Assembly: GCA_947085045.1 (NCBI GenBank)
Contig: CAMTUU010000004.1
Coordinates: forward strand, 186,001-250,000
From: Pseudolysinimonas_A sp947085045
Lineage (GTDB): Bacteria > Actinomycetota > Actinomycetes > Actinomycetales > Microbacteriaceae
Direction of reading: 5' to 3'
Length of the DNA: 64,000 bases
Shown: positions 8,028 through 16,325 of the stretch, one piece after another
Layout: each line of letters begins with the position of its first letter
How positions within the stretch are numbered: position 1 is the first letter of the stretch
Notes under the pieces: model-generated
Told to the model about the DNA's origin: nothing
Seen by the model: the letters and a program-made list of their open reading frames with translations, nothing else
The model's database searches: none
Program-made: the position numbers and the translations under genes

Positions 8028-10159
8028 TGCGCCGCGTGGCGCGCTGGCTGCTGCCCGCCCTGCTCATCGTCGGCTGGCTGGCGGTCGCGTCGTTCGGCGG
8101 TCCGACGTTCGGCAAGATCTCCGAGGTCTCCACCAACGACCAGGCGAGCTTCCTGCCGGCGTCGGCCGAGTCCACCCAGGTGTCGCAACTCGTCGCGGAC
8201 TTCGCGGGGAGCGACGACATCCCGGCGATCATCATCGCCGCGCGCGAGGGTGGGCTGACCGACGAGGATCTCGACTACCTCGACGCGGTCGTCGACGACG
8301 TGCAGCGCATCGCGGGGGTGGGCGACGAGATCAGCCCGGTGATCCCGTCGGATGACGGCGAGGCGGCGCAGATCGTCGTGCCGATCTCGGAGGATGTCGC
8401 CGAATCGGTCGAGCTGATCCGCACCGAGACGGCCCGCGGCGCCCCCGACGGGCTCGCGTTCTACGTCACCGGGCCCGCGGGATTCACCGCCGACCTGGTC
8501 TCCGGGTTCGCGGGGATCGACGGCATCCTGCTGCTCACCGCGCTCGGCGCGGTGCTGCTCATCCTGGTGATCGTCTACCGCTCGCCGCTGCTGCCGTTCA
8601 TCGTGCTCGGCACCGCCGTCTTCGCGCTCTGCGCCGCGATCCTCGTCGTCGTGGCGCTCGCCCGAGCCGACATCGTCGTGATCAACGGGCAGGTGCAGGG
8701 CATCCTGTTCATCCTGGTGATCGGCGCCGCCACCGACTACGCGTTGCTCTACGTCTCGCGCTATCGCGAGGCGCTGCGCGACCATGAGAAGCGCTGGGAC
8801 GCCACCTGGGCCGCGCTGAAGGGGTCGCTCGAGCCGATCCTCGCGTCGGGACTCACCGTCATCGCCGGGCTGCTCTGCCTGCTGCTCAGCGACCTCAACT
8901 CGAACAAGGCGCTCGGGCCGGTCGCGGCGATCGGGATCGTGTTCGCGATCCTCGCGGCTCTGACCCTGCTGCCCGCCCTCCTCCTCGCCGCCGGCCGCAC
9001 CGCCTTCTGGCCGCGCCGCCCGAAGTTCGGCTCGGAGCACCCGCAGCTCACCGGCGCGACCGCGAAGGGGATCTGGCCGCGTGTCGCCCGTCTGATCTCG
9101 ACGCACGCCCGCCCCGTGTGGGCCGTCTCCCTCGTGGTGCTCCTGGTCGCGGCGGGCGGGCTCGCGCTGTTCAAGGCCGACGGCGTGCCGCAGTCCGACC
9201 TGGTGCTCGGCGACAGCCCGGCCCGCGACGGCCAGGTTCTGCTCGGCGAGCACTTCCCAGCGGGCTCCGGGTCGCCGGCGGTGATCGTCGGCGACGAAGC
9301 GCTGCTGACCGAACTCGCGGATGCCGCGGCCGGCCTCGACGGCGTGGACGGGGTGGTGGCGCTCAGCGACAACTCGCCGACGGGGACGATGCCCGTCGGC
9401 ACCGACGCCGAGCCTTTGCCCATTCCGACCCTCGTGCCGCTCGAGCCCACGGTGGTCGATGGGCAGGTGATGCTGCGTGCGACGCTGACGGATGCGGCCG
9501 ACTCGTTCGCGGCGGAGCAGACGATCCGCTCCCTGCGCGATGCGGTGCATCAGGTCGACGACACCGCGCTCGTCGGCGGCGTCACCGCGCTCGCGCTCGA
9601 CACCAACGACACCGCGATCCGCGACCGCACGGTGATCATCCCGGTCGTGCTGCTGGTGATCCTGGTCATCCTCATCGTGCTGCTGCGGTCGCTCATCGCC
9701 CCGCTCGTGCTCGTCGGCAGCGTCATCGTGTCGTTCGCCGCCGCTCTGGGAGTGTCGGCGCTCGTCTTCGAGGGGATCTTCCGCTTCCCCGGTGCCGACC
9801 CGTCGGTGCCGCTCTTCGGGTTCGTGTTCCTCGTCGCGCTCGGGGTGGACTACAACATCTTCCTGATGACGCGCGTGCGCGAGGAGTCACTGAAGCACGG
9901 CACCCGCGAGGGCGTGCTGCGCGGCCTCTCGGTGACGGGCGGGGTCATCACCTCGGCGGGGATCGTTCTCGCGGCGACGTTCGCGGCGCTGGGGGTCATC
10001 CCGATCCTGTTCCTCGCGCAGATCGCGTTCATCGTCGCGTTCGGCGTGCTGCTCGACACCCTCGTCGTGCGCTCCCTGCTCGTGCCGGCCGTCATCCACG
10101 ATCTCGGGCGGTTCAGCTGGTGGCCGTCGAAGCTCTCCCGATTGGGTAAGGCAGAATAG
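8027..10159 (+). CDS. MMPL/RND family transporter
   Basis: This 710 aa integral membrane protein of the MMPL family exports lipids or drugs using the proton gradient. The topology is duplicated: an N-terminal helix, an outer loop domain, a block of about five to six helices, then the same again in the second half. Conserved helices are visible at about residues 165-215 (GILLLTALGAVLLILVIVYR) and 540-690. The family motif around a charged position within a helix (GAATDYALLYVSRYRE; GVDYNIFLMTRVREE) appears in both halves and is thought to carry protons. The start overlaps the pncA stop. The substrate cannot be told from sequence. Confidence 0.92.
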   Translation: MRRVARWLLPALLIVGWLAVASFGGPTFGKISEVSTNDQASFLPASAESTQVSQLVADFAGSDDIPAIIIAAREGGLTDEDLDYLDAVVDDVQRIAGVGDEISPVIPSDDGEAAQIVVPISEDVAESVELIRTETARGAPDGLAFYVTGPAGFTADLVSGFAGIDGILLLTALGAVLLILVIVYRSPLLPFIVLGTAVFALCAAILVVVALARADIVVINGQVQGILFILVIGAATDYALLYVSRYREALRDHEKRWDATWAALKGSLEPILASGLTVIAGLLCLLLSDLNSNKALGPVAAIGIVFAILAALTLLPALLLAAGRTAFWPRRPKFGSEHPQLTGATAKGIWPRVARLISTHARPVWAVSLVVLLVAAGGLALFKADGVPQSDLVLGDSPARDGQVLLGEHFPAGSGSPAVIVGDEALLTELADAAAGLDGVDGVVALSDNSPTGTMPVGTDAEPLPIPTLVPLEPTVVDGQVMLRATLTDAADSFAAEQTIRSLRDAVHQVDDTALVGGVTALALDTNDTAIRDRTVIIPVVLLVILVILIVLLRSLIAPLVLVGSVIVSFAAALGVSALVFEGIFRFPGADPSVPLFGFVFLVALGVDYNIFLMTRVREESLKHGTREGVLRGLSVTGGVITSAGIVLAATFAALGVIPILFLAQIAFIVAFGVLLDTLVVRSLLVPAVIHDLGRFSWWPSKLSRLGKAE

Positions 10160-10164
10160 GGATC

Positions 10165-10257
10165 ATGGCCGCCCAACTGCTCATGGTCGGCGCCGTCCTC
10201 GGCGCGATCGTCATCGCCGTGCTGTTCACGATCACCGTCTTCTTCGGCGGCATCTGA
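10165..10257 (+). CDS. Small hydrophobic single-helix peptide (30 aa)
   Basis: The ATG lies 5 bases after the MMPL stop and opens a 30-codon frame. Its product (MAAQLLMVGAVLGAI and onward) is one continuous hydrophobic segment with no charged residue, enough for a single membrane helix. Position and composition suggest a small membrane subunit or regulator made with the MMPL transporter. No known family is recognised. High-GC DNA can give such frames by chance, so this is tentative. Confidence 0.4.
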   Translation: MAAQLLMVGAVLGAIVIAVLFTITVFFGGI

Positions 10258-10270
10258 CCCTTCGGGCCGT

Positions 10271-10337
10271 GTCGGTCCGCGTTCTGCGTATTGGTCCGCG
10301 AGTTTCTCGTAGGACCGATTCGCATTCGGCGGACCAA
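10271..10337. repeat. GGTCCGC-type palindrome, copy A
   Basis: This is an imperfect hairpin of about 67 bases. GGTCCGC (10274-10280) pairs with GCGGACC near 10328-10334, then TGCG-AT/AT-CGCA and GGTCC/GGACC continue the stem, and a small CGAG-TTT-CTCG hairpin sits at the tip. The same architecture and key words recur at 30456 and 60980. It lies between converging genes: the MMPL unit (+) and an SDR remnant (-). Confidence 0.75.
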
Positions 10338-10347
10338 CGGATGAAGG

Positions 10348-10550
10348 TCAACCCGCGAGAGTGACCCCGGCCTGCTCGAGGGACACGCCCCACACCCGCG
10401 CGGCCTCGGCGACGTCGGTGAGCGGCCGGTAGAGTGACTGCTCCCCAGCACGCCCGGCGACGCGACCCGGGCCGTTCGGACCGAGCTGGCACCGGTGACG
10501 AGGGCGCGCGTTCCGGTGAGGTCGGGCAGCTGGATGTCGTGTCGGGTCAT
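10348..10550 (-). pseudogene. Short-chain dehydrogenase remnant (internal deletion)
   Basis: Reading the minus strand from ATG 10550, the first codons give MTRHDIQLPDLTGTRALVTG, a standard SDR beginning that ends in the start of the nucleotide-binding TGxxxGIG motif. Shortly afterwards the frame is lost. Another frame gives a typical SDR C-terminus (LYRPLTDVAEAARVWGVS, then LEQAGVTLAG and a stop at 10348). About 200 bases remain of a gene that is normally 800-950 bases, so most of the catalytic domain, including YxxxK, is gone. Orientation relative to the regulator at 10636 is the usual divergent regulator/SDR pair. Confidence 0.75.
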
Positions 10551-10579
10551 GCCTTCACCTTCCGCCGGATGGCGCGACC

Positions 10580-10606
10580 TATCCAGGACTCGCCGGTCCG
10601 TGGATA
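10580..10606. promoter_or_regulatory. Inverted repeat between the SDR remnant and the MmyB-type regulator
   Basis: TATCCAGGAC (10580-10589) faces GTCCGTGGATA (10596-10606) across 6 bases, nearly perfect. It sits in the divergent spacer of the two decayed genes, where an operator for the HTH regulator would be expected. It may be all that remains functional of the module. Confidence 0.4.
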
Positions 10607-10635
10607 CGCCGACCGGCCCGGGGTAGACAGGACTC

Positions 10636-11181
10636 ATGAGCATCGACCGCGCCGCCCTCGCCGAGTTCCTGCGCGGGCGCCGCGAGGCGCTGCAACCCGA
10701 CGATGTCGGCTTGCCGCGCGGGTCGCGGAGGCGCACCGACGGCCTCCGCCGCGAGGAGGTGGCGTCGCTCAGTCACATGTCGACCGACTACTACTCCCGC
10801 ATCGAGCAGGAGCGCGGCCCGCAGCCGTCGGAGCAGATGATCGCCTCGATCGCCCAGGGCCTGCACCTCTCGCTCGACGAGCGCGACCACCTGTTCCGCC
10901 TCGCCGGCCACACTCCGCCGCCGCGCGGGTCGTCGAGCGAGCACATCAGCCCCGGGATGCTGCGCATCTTCGACCGCCTGCACGACACCCCCGCCGAGAT
11001 CATCACCGAGCTCGGCGAGACGCTACGCCAGACCCCGCACGACACCCTCGGTGGTCGACTAGCGGAACGTCCGTTCGGGGTCGAGATGCCTGGAAATCCG
11101 GGGATCACGTCACGTCACAACGGCCATTCCAGACCGTACGGTTTGGCCCCGCTCGGGCCACGCAGATACGTGAGCTTGTAG
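10636..11181 (+). pseudogene. MmyB-type XRE regulator, truncated
   Basis: The first 95 residues are a normal XRE helix-turn-helix of the MmyB group (LAEFLRGRREALQPDDVGLP, RRTDGLRREEVASLSHMSTD, YYSRIEQERGPQPSEQM). The family's ligand-binding domain begins (MLRIFDRLHDTPAEIITELGETLRQTP) and then homology stops near base 11040. Full-length relatives are about 280 aa; the frame here closes after 181 codons with unrelated residues, overlapping the 3' end of a VOC gene on the other strand. It probably retains DNA binding at most. Together with the deleted SDR it looks like a regulatory module in decay. Confidence 0.7.
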
Positions 11182-11545
11182 ACATCCGGATAGTTGGCGA
11201 TGCCGCGCAGCGGGGAGCAGCCGTGCGTCGCCGCGATCCCGAGGGAGGCGTCGATGTGGTCGACCGAGAACGCGACGCGGTGCATGCCGATCTCGTTCGG
11301 CTGCGTCGGCTCGGTCTCGATCGCCTCGGGATGGAGGTACTCGCACAGCTCGAGCTGCCCGTAAACGTCGGGGTCTGCAAACCCCGCGATCTTCGCGTGG
11401 GTGCCGTCGAGGCCGACGGCGGTGGACGCCCCCTCGCCGCTCACCTCGTCGCGCCCACGACGGTGAGTCCGAGGTCGGTGAAGAAGGCGATCGTCGCCTC
11501 GAAGTCTCTGACGGCGATGCCGACGTTCTCCAGCTTGGCGGCCAT
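11115..11545 (-). pseudogene. VOC/glyoxalase-family protein, frameshifted
   Basis: From ATG 11545 the minus strand reads a typical VOC start (MAAKLENVGIAVRDFEATIA, FFTDLGLTVVGA) and then hits a stop near 11440. In the next frame the expected continuation is intact (RDEVSGEGASTAVGLDG, then HAKIAGFADPDVYGQLELCE, to YGLEWPL and a stop at 11115). One base lost around 11445-11455 explains it. It would otherwise be a normal protein of about 143 aa of unknown substrate. An assembly error cannot be excluded. Confidence 0.7.
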
Positions 11546-11554
11546 GCCCGGACG

Positions 11555-12358
11555 TCAGCTCGCGCTCCCGACGGGGCGGGCGCGGTCCAGATCCTCGGAG
11601 ATGGCGGCGGCGGCATCGCGCATCGCGGGAAGGAGGGTGAGCGCCTGCGCGGTGGGGTCGGCATCGGATGCCGGCATCGACACGTTGATCGCCGCGACGA
11701 CCTCCCCGCCGCGCGTGACCGGCACCGCGAGGGCTCGCAGGCCCGACTCCAGTTCCCCGTCGACGAGCGACCAGCCCTGCTCGCGCACGCGGTCGAGCTC
11801 GGCGCGGAGGGCATCCTCAGCGATGACGGTGCGCGGGGTGAAGGCGGTCGGGGCGAAACCCTCGAAGTAGGTGTCACGTGCCTCCACAGAGGCGAAAGCA
11901 AGCAGAACGCGACCCATCGAGGTCACGTACGCGGGGAAGCGGGTGCCGATCGTGATGCCCACCGACATGATGCGCCGGGTGGGAACGCGGGCGATGTAGA
12001 CGATGTCGGTGCCGTCGAGGATGGAGGCCGACGACGACTCCCCGACGACGCGTGACAGGGTTTCGAGGTGCGGCTGCGCCACCTCCGGCAGCGACTGCGC
12101 CGACAGGTACGAGAACCCGAGTTCGAGCACGCGTGGGGTGAGTTCGAACATCCCGTCGCGCGCCCGCACGTAACCCTCGGATTCGAGCGTCAGCAGAAAA
12201 CGGCGAGCGGATGCCCGGGTCAGGTCGGTCGCGCGCGCCACCTCCGAGAGCGACAGCCGCGGCGTCGCGGCGCCGAACGCACGGATGACCGCGAGCCCGC
12301 GCGCGAGCGACTGCACGTAGGTGCTGCCGTCGGGTTCGAGCACGGCGCGGTCGGACAA
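11555..12358 (-). CDS. pcaR: IclR-family regulator of the beta-ketoadipate pathway (PcaR-like)
   Basis: This 267 aa regulator has an N-terminal winged helix (QSLARGLAVIRAFG, LSLSEVARATDLTRASARRF) followed by the IclR effector domain (VGITIGTRFPAYVTSMGRVL, ELESGLRALAVPVTRGGEVV). This sequence type matches PcaR/PobR regulators that sense beta-ketoadipate or protocatechuate. It is the last gene of the minus-strand unit pcaI-pcaJ-pcaF-pcaR and begins 2 bases after the thiolase stop. I chose TTG 12358 because GGAG lies 8 bases upstream of it; GTG 12343 is an alternative. It probably controls the palindromic sites ahead of pcaI and pcaH. Confidence 0.85.
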   Translation of the reverse strand: MSDRAVLEPDGSTYVQSLARGLAVIRAFGAATPRLSLSEVARATDLTRASARRFLLTLESEGYVRARDGMFELTPRVLELGFSYLSAQSLPEVAQPHLETLSRVVGESSSASILDGTDIVYIARVPTRRIMSVGITIGTRFPAYVTSMGRVLLAFASVEARDTYFEGFAPTAFTPRTVIAEDALRAELDRVREQGWSLVDGELESGLRALAVPVTRGGEVVAAINVSMPASDADPTAQALTLLPAMRDAAAAISEDLDRARPVGSAS

Positions 12359-12360
12359 GC

Positions 12361-13527
12361 TCAGCGCTCCAGGACGATCGCGAGCCCCTGGCCGACGCCG
12401 ATGCAGATCGCGACGACCGCGACGCCCGAGCCGCGCTTCGTCAACTCGTGGGCGGCACGCGCGATGATGCGCCCACCCGACGCCCCGAGCGGATGCCCGA
12501 TGGCCAGCGCCCCGCCGTGGATGTTGAGCTTCTCCGGGTCGAGGTCGGGCCAGAGCTGCGCGCAGGCGAGCGACTGCGACGCGAACGCCTCGTTGAGTTC
12601 CACGAAGTCGACATCCGCCCAGGTGCGTCCGGCGCGGGCGAGCGCGCGGTTCGCGGCCTCGACCGGGGCGACCCCGAAGTACTGCGGCTCGTTGCCGGAG
12701 ACGCCGCGGCCGGCGATGCGCGCGAGCGGCTCGGCGTCGAGGGCGCCTTCGGCTGCGATGAGCACCATCGAGGAGCCGTCGTTGATCGGCGACGAGTTGC
12801 CGGCGGTGACCGTGCCGTCGGCCGAGAACGCGGGCTTCAGCCCCGCCAGTGCTTCGAGCGTGGTGTCGGCGCGGATGCCCTCGTCGATGCTCAGGTCGAC
12901 TCCGGGCACCGGCACGATCTCGTCGGCGAACACGCCCGCCTTCCACGCCGCCGCCGCACGCTGGTGCGACTGGAGGGCGAAGGCATCCTGTTCCTCGCGT
13001 GAGATCGAGTGCTTCGAGGCCAGCAGTTCGGCCGACTGTCCGTTGGAGATCGACCACTCGGCGGGCATCTTCGGGTTGGTGAACCGCCAGCCGATGTGGG
13101 TCGAGACGAGTTCGGCGTTGCGCGCCGGGAACGGGGCGTCGGGCTTGAGCATCACGTAGGGCGCGCGCGTCATCGACTCGACGCCGCCGGCCACCATGAT
13201 CGACGCGTCGCCGACCTCGATCGCTCGACTTGCTTGAATCGCCGCGTCCACTCCCGATCCGCAGAGCCGGTTGGTGGTCGACCCCGGAACGGATGTCGGC
13301 AGCCCGGCGAGCAGCACCGCCATGCGGGCGACGTCGCGGTTGTCTTCCCCGGCCTGGTTGGCGTCGCCGAGGATGACGTCGTCGATGCGGGCGGGGTCGA
13401 CGTCGTTGCGCTCGAGGAGGGCCTTGAGTGTCGACGCGGCGAGGTCGTCGGGCCGCACGCCGGCGAGGGACTTGCCGTAGCGGCCGAACGGCGTGCGGAC
13501 GGCGTCGTAGATCAGTGCGGCGGTCAT
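12361..13527 (-). CDS. pcaF: Beta-ketoadipyl-CoA thiolase
   Basis: This 388 aa thiolase cleaves 3-oxoadipyl-CoA to succinyl-CoA and acetyl-CoA, the last step of the pathway. The acylated Cys lies in NRLCGSGVDAAIQ (near residue 90). The C-terminal motifs NIHGGALAIGHPLGASGGR and the Cys in ICIGVGQG complete the active site. Its place directly after pcaIJ (ATGA overlap) distinguishes it from a general acetyl-CoA acetyltransferase. The ATG at 13527 is the only start that preserves the N-terminus (MTAALIYDAVRTPFGRYGK). Confidence 0.93.
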   Translation of the reverse strand: MTAALIYDAVRTPFGRYGKSLAGVRPDDLAASTLKALLERNDVDPARIDDVILGDANQAGEDNRDVARMAVLLAGLPTSVPGSTTNRLCGSGVDAAIQASRAIEVGDASIMVAGGVESMTRAPYVMLKPDAPFPARNAELVSTHIGWRFTNPKMPAEWSISNGQSAELLASKHSISREEQDAFALQSHQRAAAAWKAGVFADEIVPVPGVDLSIDEGIRADTTLEALAGLKPAFSADGTVTAGNSSPINDGSSMVLIAAEGALDAEPLARIAGRGVSGNEPQYFGVAPVEAANRALARAGRTWADVDFVELNEAFASQSLACAQLWPDLDPEKLNIHGGALAIGHPLGASGGRIIARAAHELTKRGSGVAVVAICIGVGQGLAIVLER

Positions 13528-14150
13528 GTCAGATCCAATCCGGTGAGTTCGCGCAGTTCGTCGAGGGTCGTGCCGAACAGGTCGAGCACCTTCGCGCCGT
13601 TCGGCCCCACCTCGATGACGGCACGGTCGGTGTAGACGCGGCTGACGCATCCCTTGCCGGTAAGTGGGTACGAGCAAGCCGCCACCAGCTTGCTCGTACC
13701 GTCCTTGGTGAGCAGGTCGGTCATCACCCAGACCTGCTTGGCTCCGATGGCCAGATCCATCGCGCCGCCGACCGCCGGAATGGCGTCGGGTTCTCCGGTG
13801 TGCCAGTTGGCGAGGTCACCGGATGTCGACACCTGGAACGCGCCGAGCACGCAGACATCCAGGTGGCCACCGCGCATCATCGCGAACGAGTCGGCGTGGT
13901 GGAAGTACGCCGCCCCCGGCTCGGCGATCACGGGGATCTTGCCGGCGTTGATGAGGTCGGGGTCGATCTCGTCGCCCTTGGCGGCGCGGCCCATGCCGAG
14001 GAGTCCGTTCTCGGTGTGCAGCGTCACGTCCTGCTCGGGGTTGAGGTGGTCAGCCACCAGCGTCGGCGCCCCGATTCCGAGGTTCACATAGGCGCCATAC
14101 GGGATGTCTTGGGCCACCCTCTTCGCGAGGTCGTCTCTGTTCAGAGCCAT
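13524..14150 (-). CDS. pcaJ: 3-oxoadipate CoA-transferase subunit B
   Basis: This 208 aa beta subunit of a class I CoA-transferase moves CoA from succinyl-CoA to 3-oxoadipate. The catalytic Glu lies in HTENGLLGMG (near residue 46), and the family glycine-rich segments (NLGIGAPTLVAD, GGHLDVCVLGAFQV) are present. It overlaps pcaI by 10 bases and pcaF by 4, so the three genes form one translated unit. Close relatives act on succinyl-CoA:acetoacetate, but the neighbours favour 3-oxoadipate. Confidence 0.92.
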   Translation of the reverse strand: MALNRDDLAKRVAQDIPYGAYVNLGIGAPTLVADHLNPEQDVTLHTENGLLGMGRAAKGDEIDPDLINAGKIPVIAEPGAAYFHHADSFAMMRGGHLDVCVLGAFQVSTSGDLANWHTGEPDAIPAVGGAMDLAIGAKQVWVMTDLLTKDGTSKLVAACSYPLTGKGCVSRVYTDRAVIEVGPNGAKVLDLFGTTLDELRELTGLDLT

Positions 14151-14818
14151 GCTCGGTCTCCCACTTCCACGACCCGGTCGGTGTACAGCGCCGGGGTCAC
14201 GATGCTCTCGGGGTCGAGGTCGCCGACCTCGACGATGCGGTCGACCTGGGCGACGGTGAGAGTGGCCGCGGTCGCCATCACCGGATTGAAGTTGCGGCTC
14301 GTCTCGCGGTACACGAGGTTGCCGAGCCGGTCGCCCTTGAAGGCGCCGATCAGGGCTACATCGCCGCGGATCGGGCTTTCGAGAACGTACTCCCGGCCGT
14401 CGATGACCCGGGTCTCCTTGCCCTCGGCGAGCAGCGTACCGACGCCGGTGGGGGAGAAGAAGCCGCCGATGCCGGCGCCACCCGCCCTGATGCGTTCGGC
14501 GAGGTTACCCTGAGGTGCGACCTCGAGTTCGATCTTGCCCGCGCGGTACAGCTCGTCGAACACGTAGGAGTCGACCTGGCGGGGGAAGCTACACAGAACT
14601 TTTCTGACGCGGCCTGCCTTCAGCAGGGCGGCGAGACCCGTGTCACCGTTGCCCGCGTTGTTCGCCACGATGGTCAGATCCTTCGCGCCCTGCTCGAGCA
14701 GCCCGTCGATCAGCGCGATCGGCTGGCCGGCCAACCCGAAGCCTCCGACCAGCACCGTGGCGCCATCTTGGATGCCCTCGAGTGCGGCAGCGACGTCGGG
14801 GACGATCTTCGTCCGCAT
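14141..14818 (-). CDS. pcaI: 3-oxoadipate CoA-transferase subunit A
   Basis: This 225 aa alpha subunit pairs with PcaJ. It has the CoA-binding start (IQDGATVLVGGFGLAGQPIA) and the family segment GNLAERIRAGGAGIGGFFSP. It is the first gene of the minus-strand half-operon pcaIJFR. The promoter region upstream carries a 15-base palindrome. In related actinobacteria pcaIJ are often joined directly to pcaHGBDC; here the latter lie 6.5 kb away beyond a foreign block. Confidence 0.93.
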   Translation of the reverse strand: MRTKIVPDVAAALEGIQDGATVLVGGFGLAGQPIALIDGLLEQGAKDLTIVANNAGNGDTGLAALLKAGRVRKVLCSFPRQVDSYVFDELYRAGKIELEVAPQGNLAERIRAGGAGIGGFFSPTGVGTLLAEGKETRVIDGREYVLESPIRGDVALIGAFKGDRLGNLVYRETSRNFNPVMATAATLTVAQVDRIVEVGDLDPESIVTPALYTDRVVEVGDRAWL

Positions 14819-14857
14819 GCCTTGTCCGTTCCCCGCTCGTTCGGGATGCGTACGAGC

Positions 14858-14872
14858 GTTCTTTATGAGAAC
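14858..14872. promoter_or_regulatory. Palindromic operator candidate ahead of pcaI
   Basis: GTTCTTTATGAGAAC is a 5-5-5 inverted repeat (GTTCT/AGAAC) about 40 bases upstream of the pcaI start. Size and form suit an IclR-type dimer site, and an IclR gene closes the same operon. The rest of the 289-base gap between pcaI and the methyltransferase gene shows no convincing gene. Confidence 0.45.
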
Positions 14873-15083
14873 AAGTCTACGTCGCTATCGATCGCCTGCA
14901 AGCTGGTGAGGGCAAAATGCAGGGCGGTCAGATGCCGGTTTGAGCGAGTCCTCAACAGGCTGAATGACCTGGGTTTCGCACGCCTGACCGAGGGCTGATG
15001 CTCAACACGTCCGGCTGTCCTCGACTCTATGAGCCGAGCGATGACTCCCCGGTCCTGCGAACGGCCGCGCCGGAGGTCACCCC

Positions 15084-15117
15084 TAAGGTTGAGAACATGG
15101 GAGGCGAGTGGGCGTGA
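15084..15117 (+). promoter_or_regulatory. Leaderless promoter and 6-codon mini-ORF ahead of the methyltransferase genes
   Basis: A TAAGGT box (15084-15089) is followed after 7 bases by ATG 15097, which opens a six-codon frame (MGGEWA) ending in TGA at 15115-15117. The GGGAGG inside it is correctly spaced (9 bases) for the GTG at 15114, which the mini-ORF stop overlaps. The transcript would therefore begin with a tiny reading frame coupled to the methyltransferase start, a layout suited to restraining modification-gene expression. Confidence 0.4.
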
Positions 15118-16325
15118 GCACCTCGAAATCGCCCCATCGCTACGGTGTCTTCGCAGACAACCGGAAGCGTCCGATTCACCGCTGGTACCCGTTTGTTGAG
15201 GGGTACAGTTCGGCGCTCGTCGAGCGCGCGCTCGAAGGCGGTCGGAGCACCCGCTCGGTCTTTGACCCATTCGGCGGAAGCGGGACCACGGCGCTGACTG
15301 CCGCGACGAATGGGATCGACTCCTCATTTACCGAAGCCAACGCGTACATGGCTTGGGTGGCGGACGTAAAAGTAAACCAAGCGGCTGCAGCAGCTTCTTC
15401 CCCTGGCGACCTCTTCGCGTTGAGCGCGATATCCGAGCGTCTCGTGTCGGCCACGGCGCCTAAGGAGCGGGGCCACCCGCTCTTAATGACAAACGCGAAT
15501 CGTGACTTCTTCCCGGAGGGGACGGCCGAAAGAATCATCGCCGCGCTTGAGGTCATTGACGGTGAGCTGTGTGGGCCCGTACGCGATCTCGCGCGTCTCG
15601 CGGTTGCTACGTCAATCGTGCCGTCGAGCAACATGCTCAGGCGGACGGATCTGCGCCGGCGACGTCCGAGCGAGACCGCGCCGGCGAGCTTCCCGGATCT
15701 TGTCGTGGCGAAAGTGGCCGAAATCGTCGATGACGTCCGACAGTTGGAGGGCCACTCGATGGGAACTGCCCGAAACCTTGGCAATGATGCGCGAGGTGCC
15801 TATTCGGAGCACGACCCATTCACTCTCATAGTGACGAGCCCGCCATACCTCAACGGCACCAACTACGGCCGCAACACCAAGCTCGAACTGCTGGCGCTGG
15901 GCTTGATCGAAAGTGAGGCGGGCCTCGAGAAGCTAAGGACCCGCGAAGTCACCGCTGGTATTAACAACGTTGCGAAGCGGAACGCCCAGCACCAGGCTTT
16001 CCCTGAAGTGGAGGAGGTGGCGGGTCAGTTGGACGACGTTGCGTACGACCGACGAATCCCTTCGATGGTCCGTGGCTACTTCAGCGACATGCACATCGTC
16101 TTCGAGGAACTACATCGACGGTCGGCGGATAACGCCGAGATGTGGCTTGATATCGGTGACAGTCGATACAGCGGCGTTGCGGTCCCGACGCACACGTTGT
16201 TGACCGCCGTCGCCAACCGTGCTGGGTGGGACGCCGTTTCCAACGAAATTCTGCGAGTGCGCCGGTCCTATGACGGCAGCCACCTAAGCCAAAGCTTGAT
16301 CCGAATGGAACGGCGCACCAAATGA
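15114..16325 (+). CDS. DNA methyltransferase 1 of the R-M island (probable N4-cytosine/N6-adenine)
   Basis: This 403 aa protein is an S-adenosylmethionine-dependent DNA methyltransferase. The AdoMet-binding motif I is DPFGGSGTTAL (about residues 51-61) and catalytic motif IV is TSPPY (241-245). The S-P-P-Y form is most frequent in m4C enzymes but also occurs in some m6A enzymes. The distance between the motifs is large and probably houses target recognition. I prefer GTG 15114 (ribosome site GGGAGG) to GTG 15108. It overlaps the second methyltransferase by 4 bases. Two modification genes usually mean an asymmetric recognition sequence, each enzyme covering one strand. Codon use is less GC-biased than in the flanking pca genes. 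Confidence 0.85.
   Translation: MSTSKSPHRYGVFADNRKRPIHRWYPFVEGYSSALVERALEGGRSTRSVFDPFGGSGTTALTAATNGIDSSFTEANAYMAWVADVKVNQAAAAASSPGDLFALSAISERLVSATAPKERGHPLLMTNANRDFFPEGTAERIIAALEVIDGELCGPVRDLARLAVATSIVPSSNMLRRTDLRRRRPSETAPASFPDLVVAKVAEIVDDVRQLEGHSMGTARNLGNDARGAYSEHDPFTLIVTSPPYLNGTNYGRNTKLELLALGLIESEAGLEKLRTREVTAGINNVAKRNAQHQAFPEVEEVAGQLDDVAYDRRIPSMVRGYFSDMHIVFEELHRRSADNAEMWLDIGDSRYSGVAVPTHTLLTAVANRAGWDAVSNEILRVRRSYDGSHLSQSLIRMERRTK

Noticed and set aside
11382..13057. Long minus-strand frame joining IclR to the thiolase region
   Set aside because: The upstream part is pcaF in another frame. The IclR protein starts at 12358, with a ribosome site.
12361..13527. Calling the thiolase a general acetyl-CoA acetyltransferase
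   Set aside because: It is translationally coupled to pcaIJ and an IclR regulator, which favours beta-ketoadipyl-CoA thiolase.
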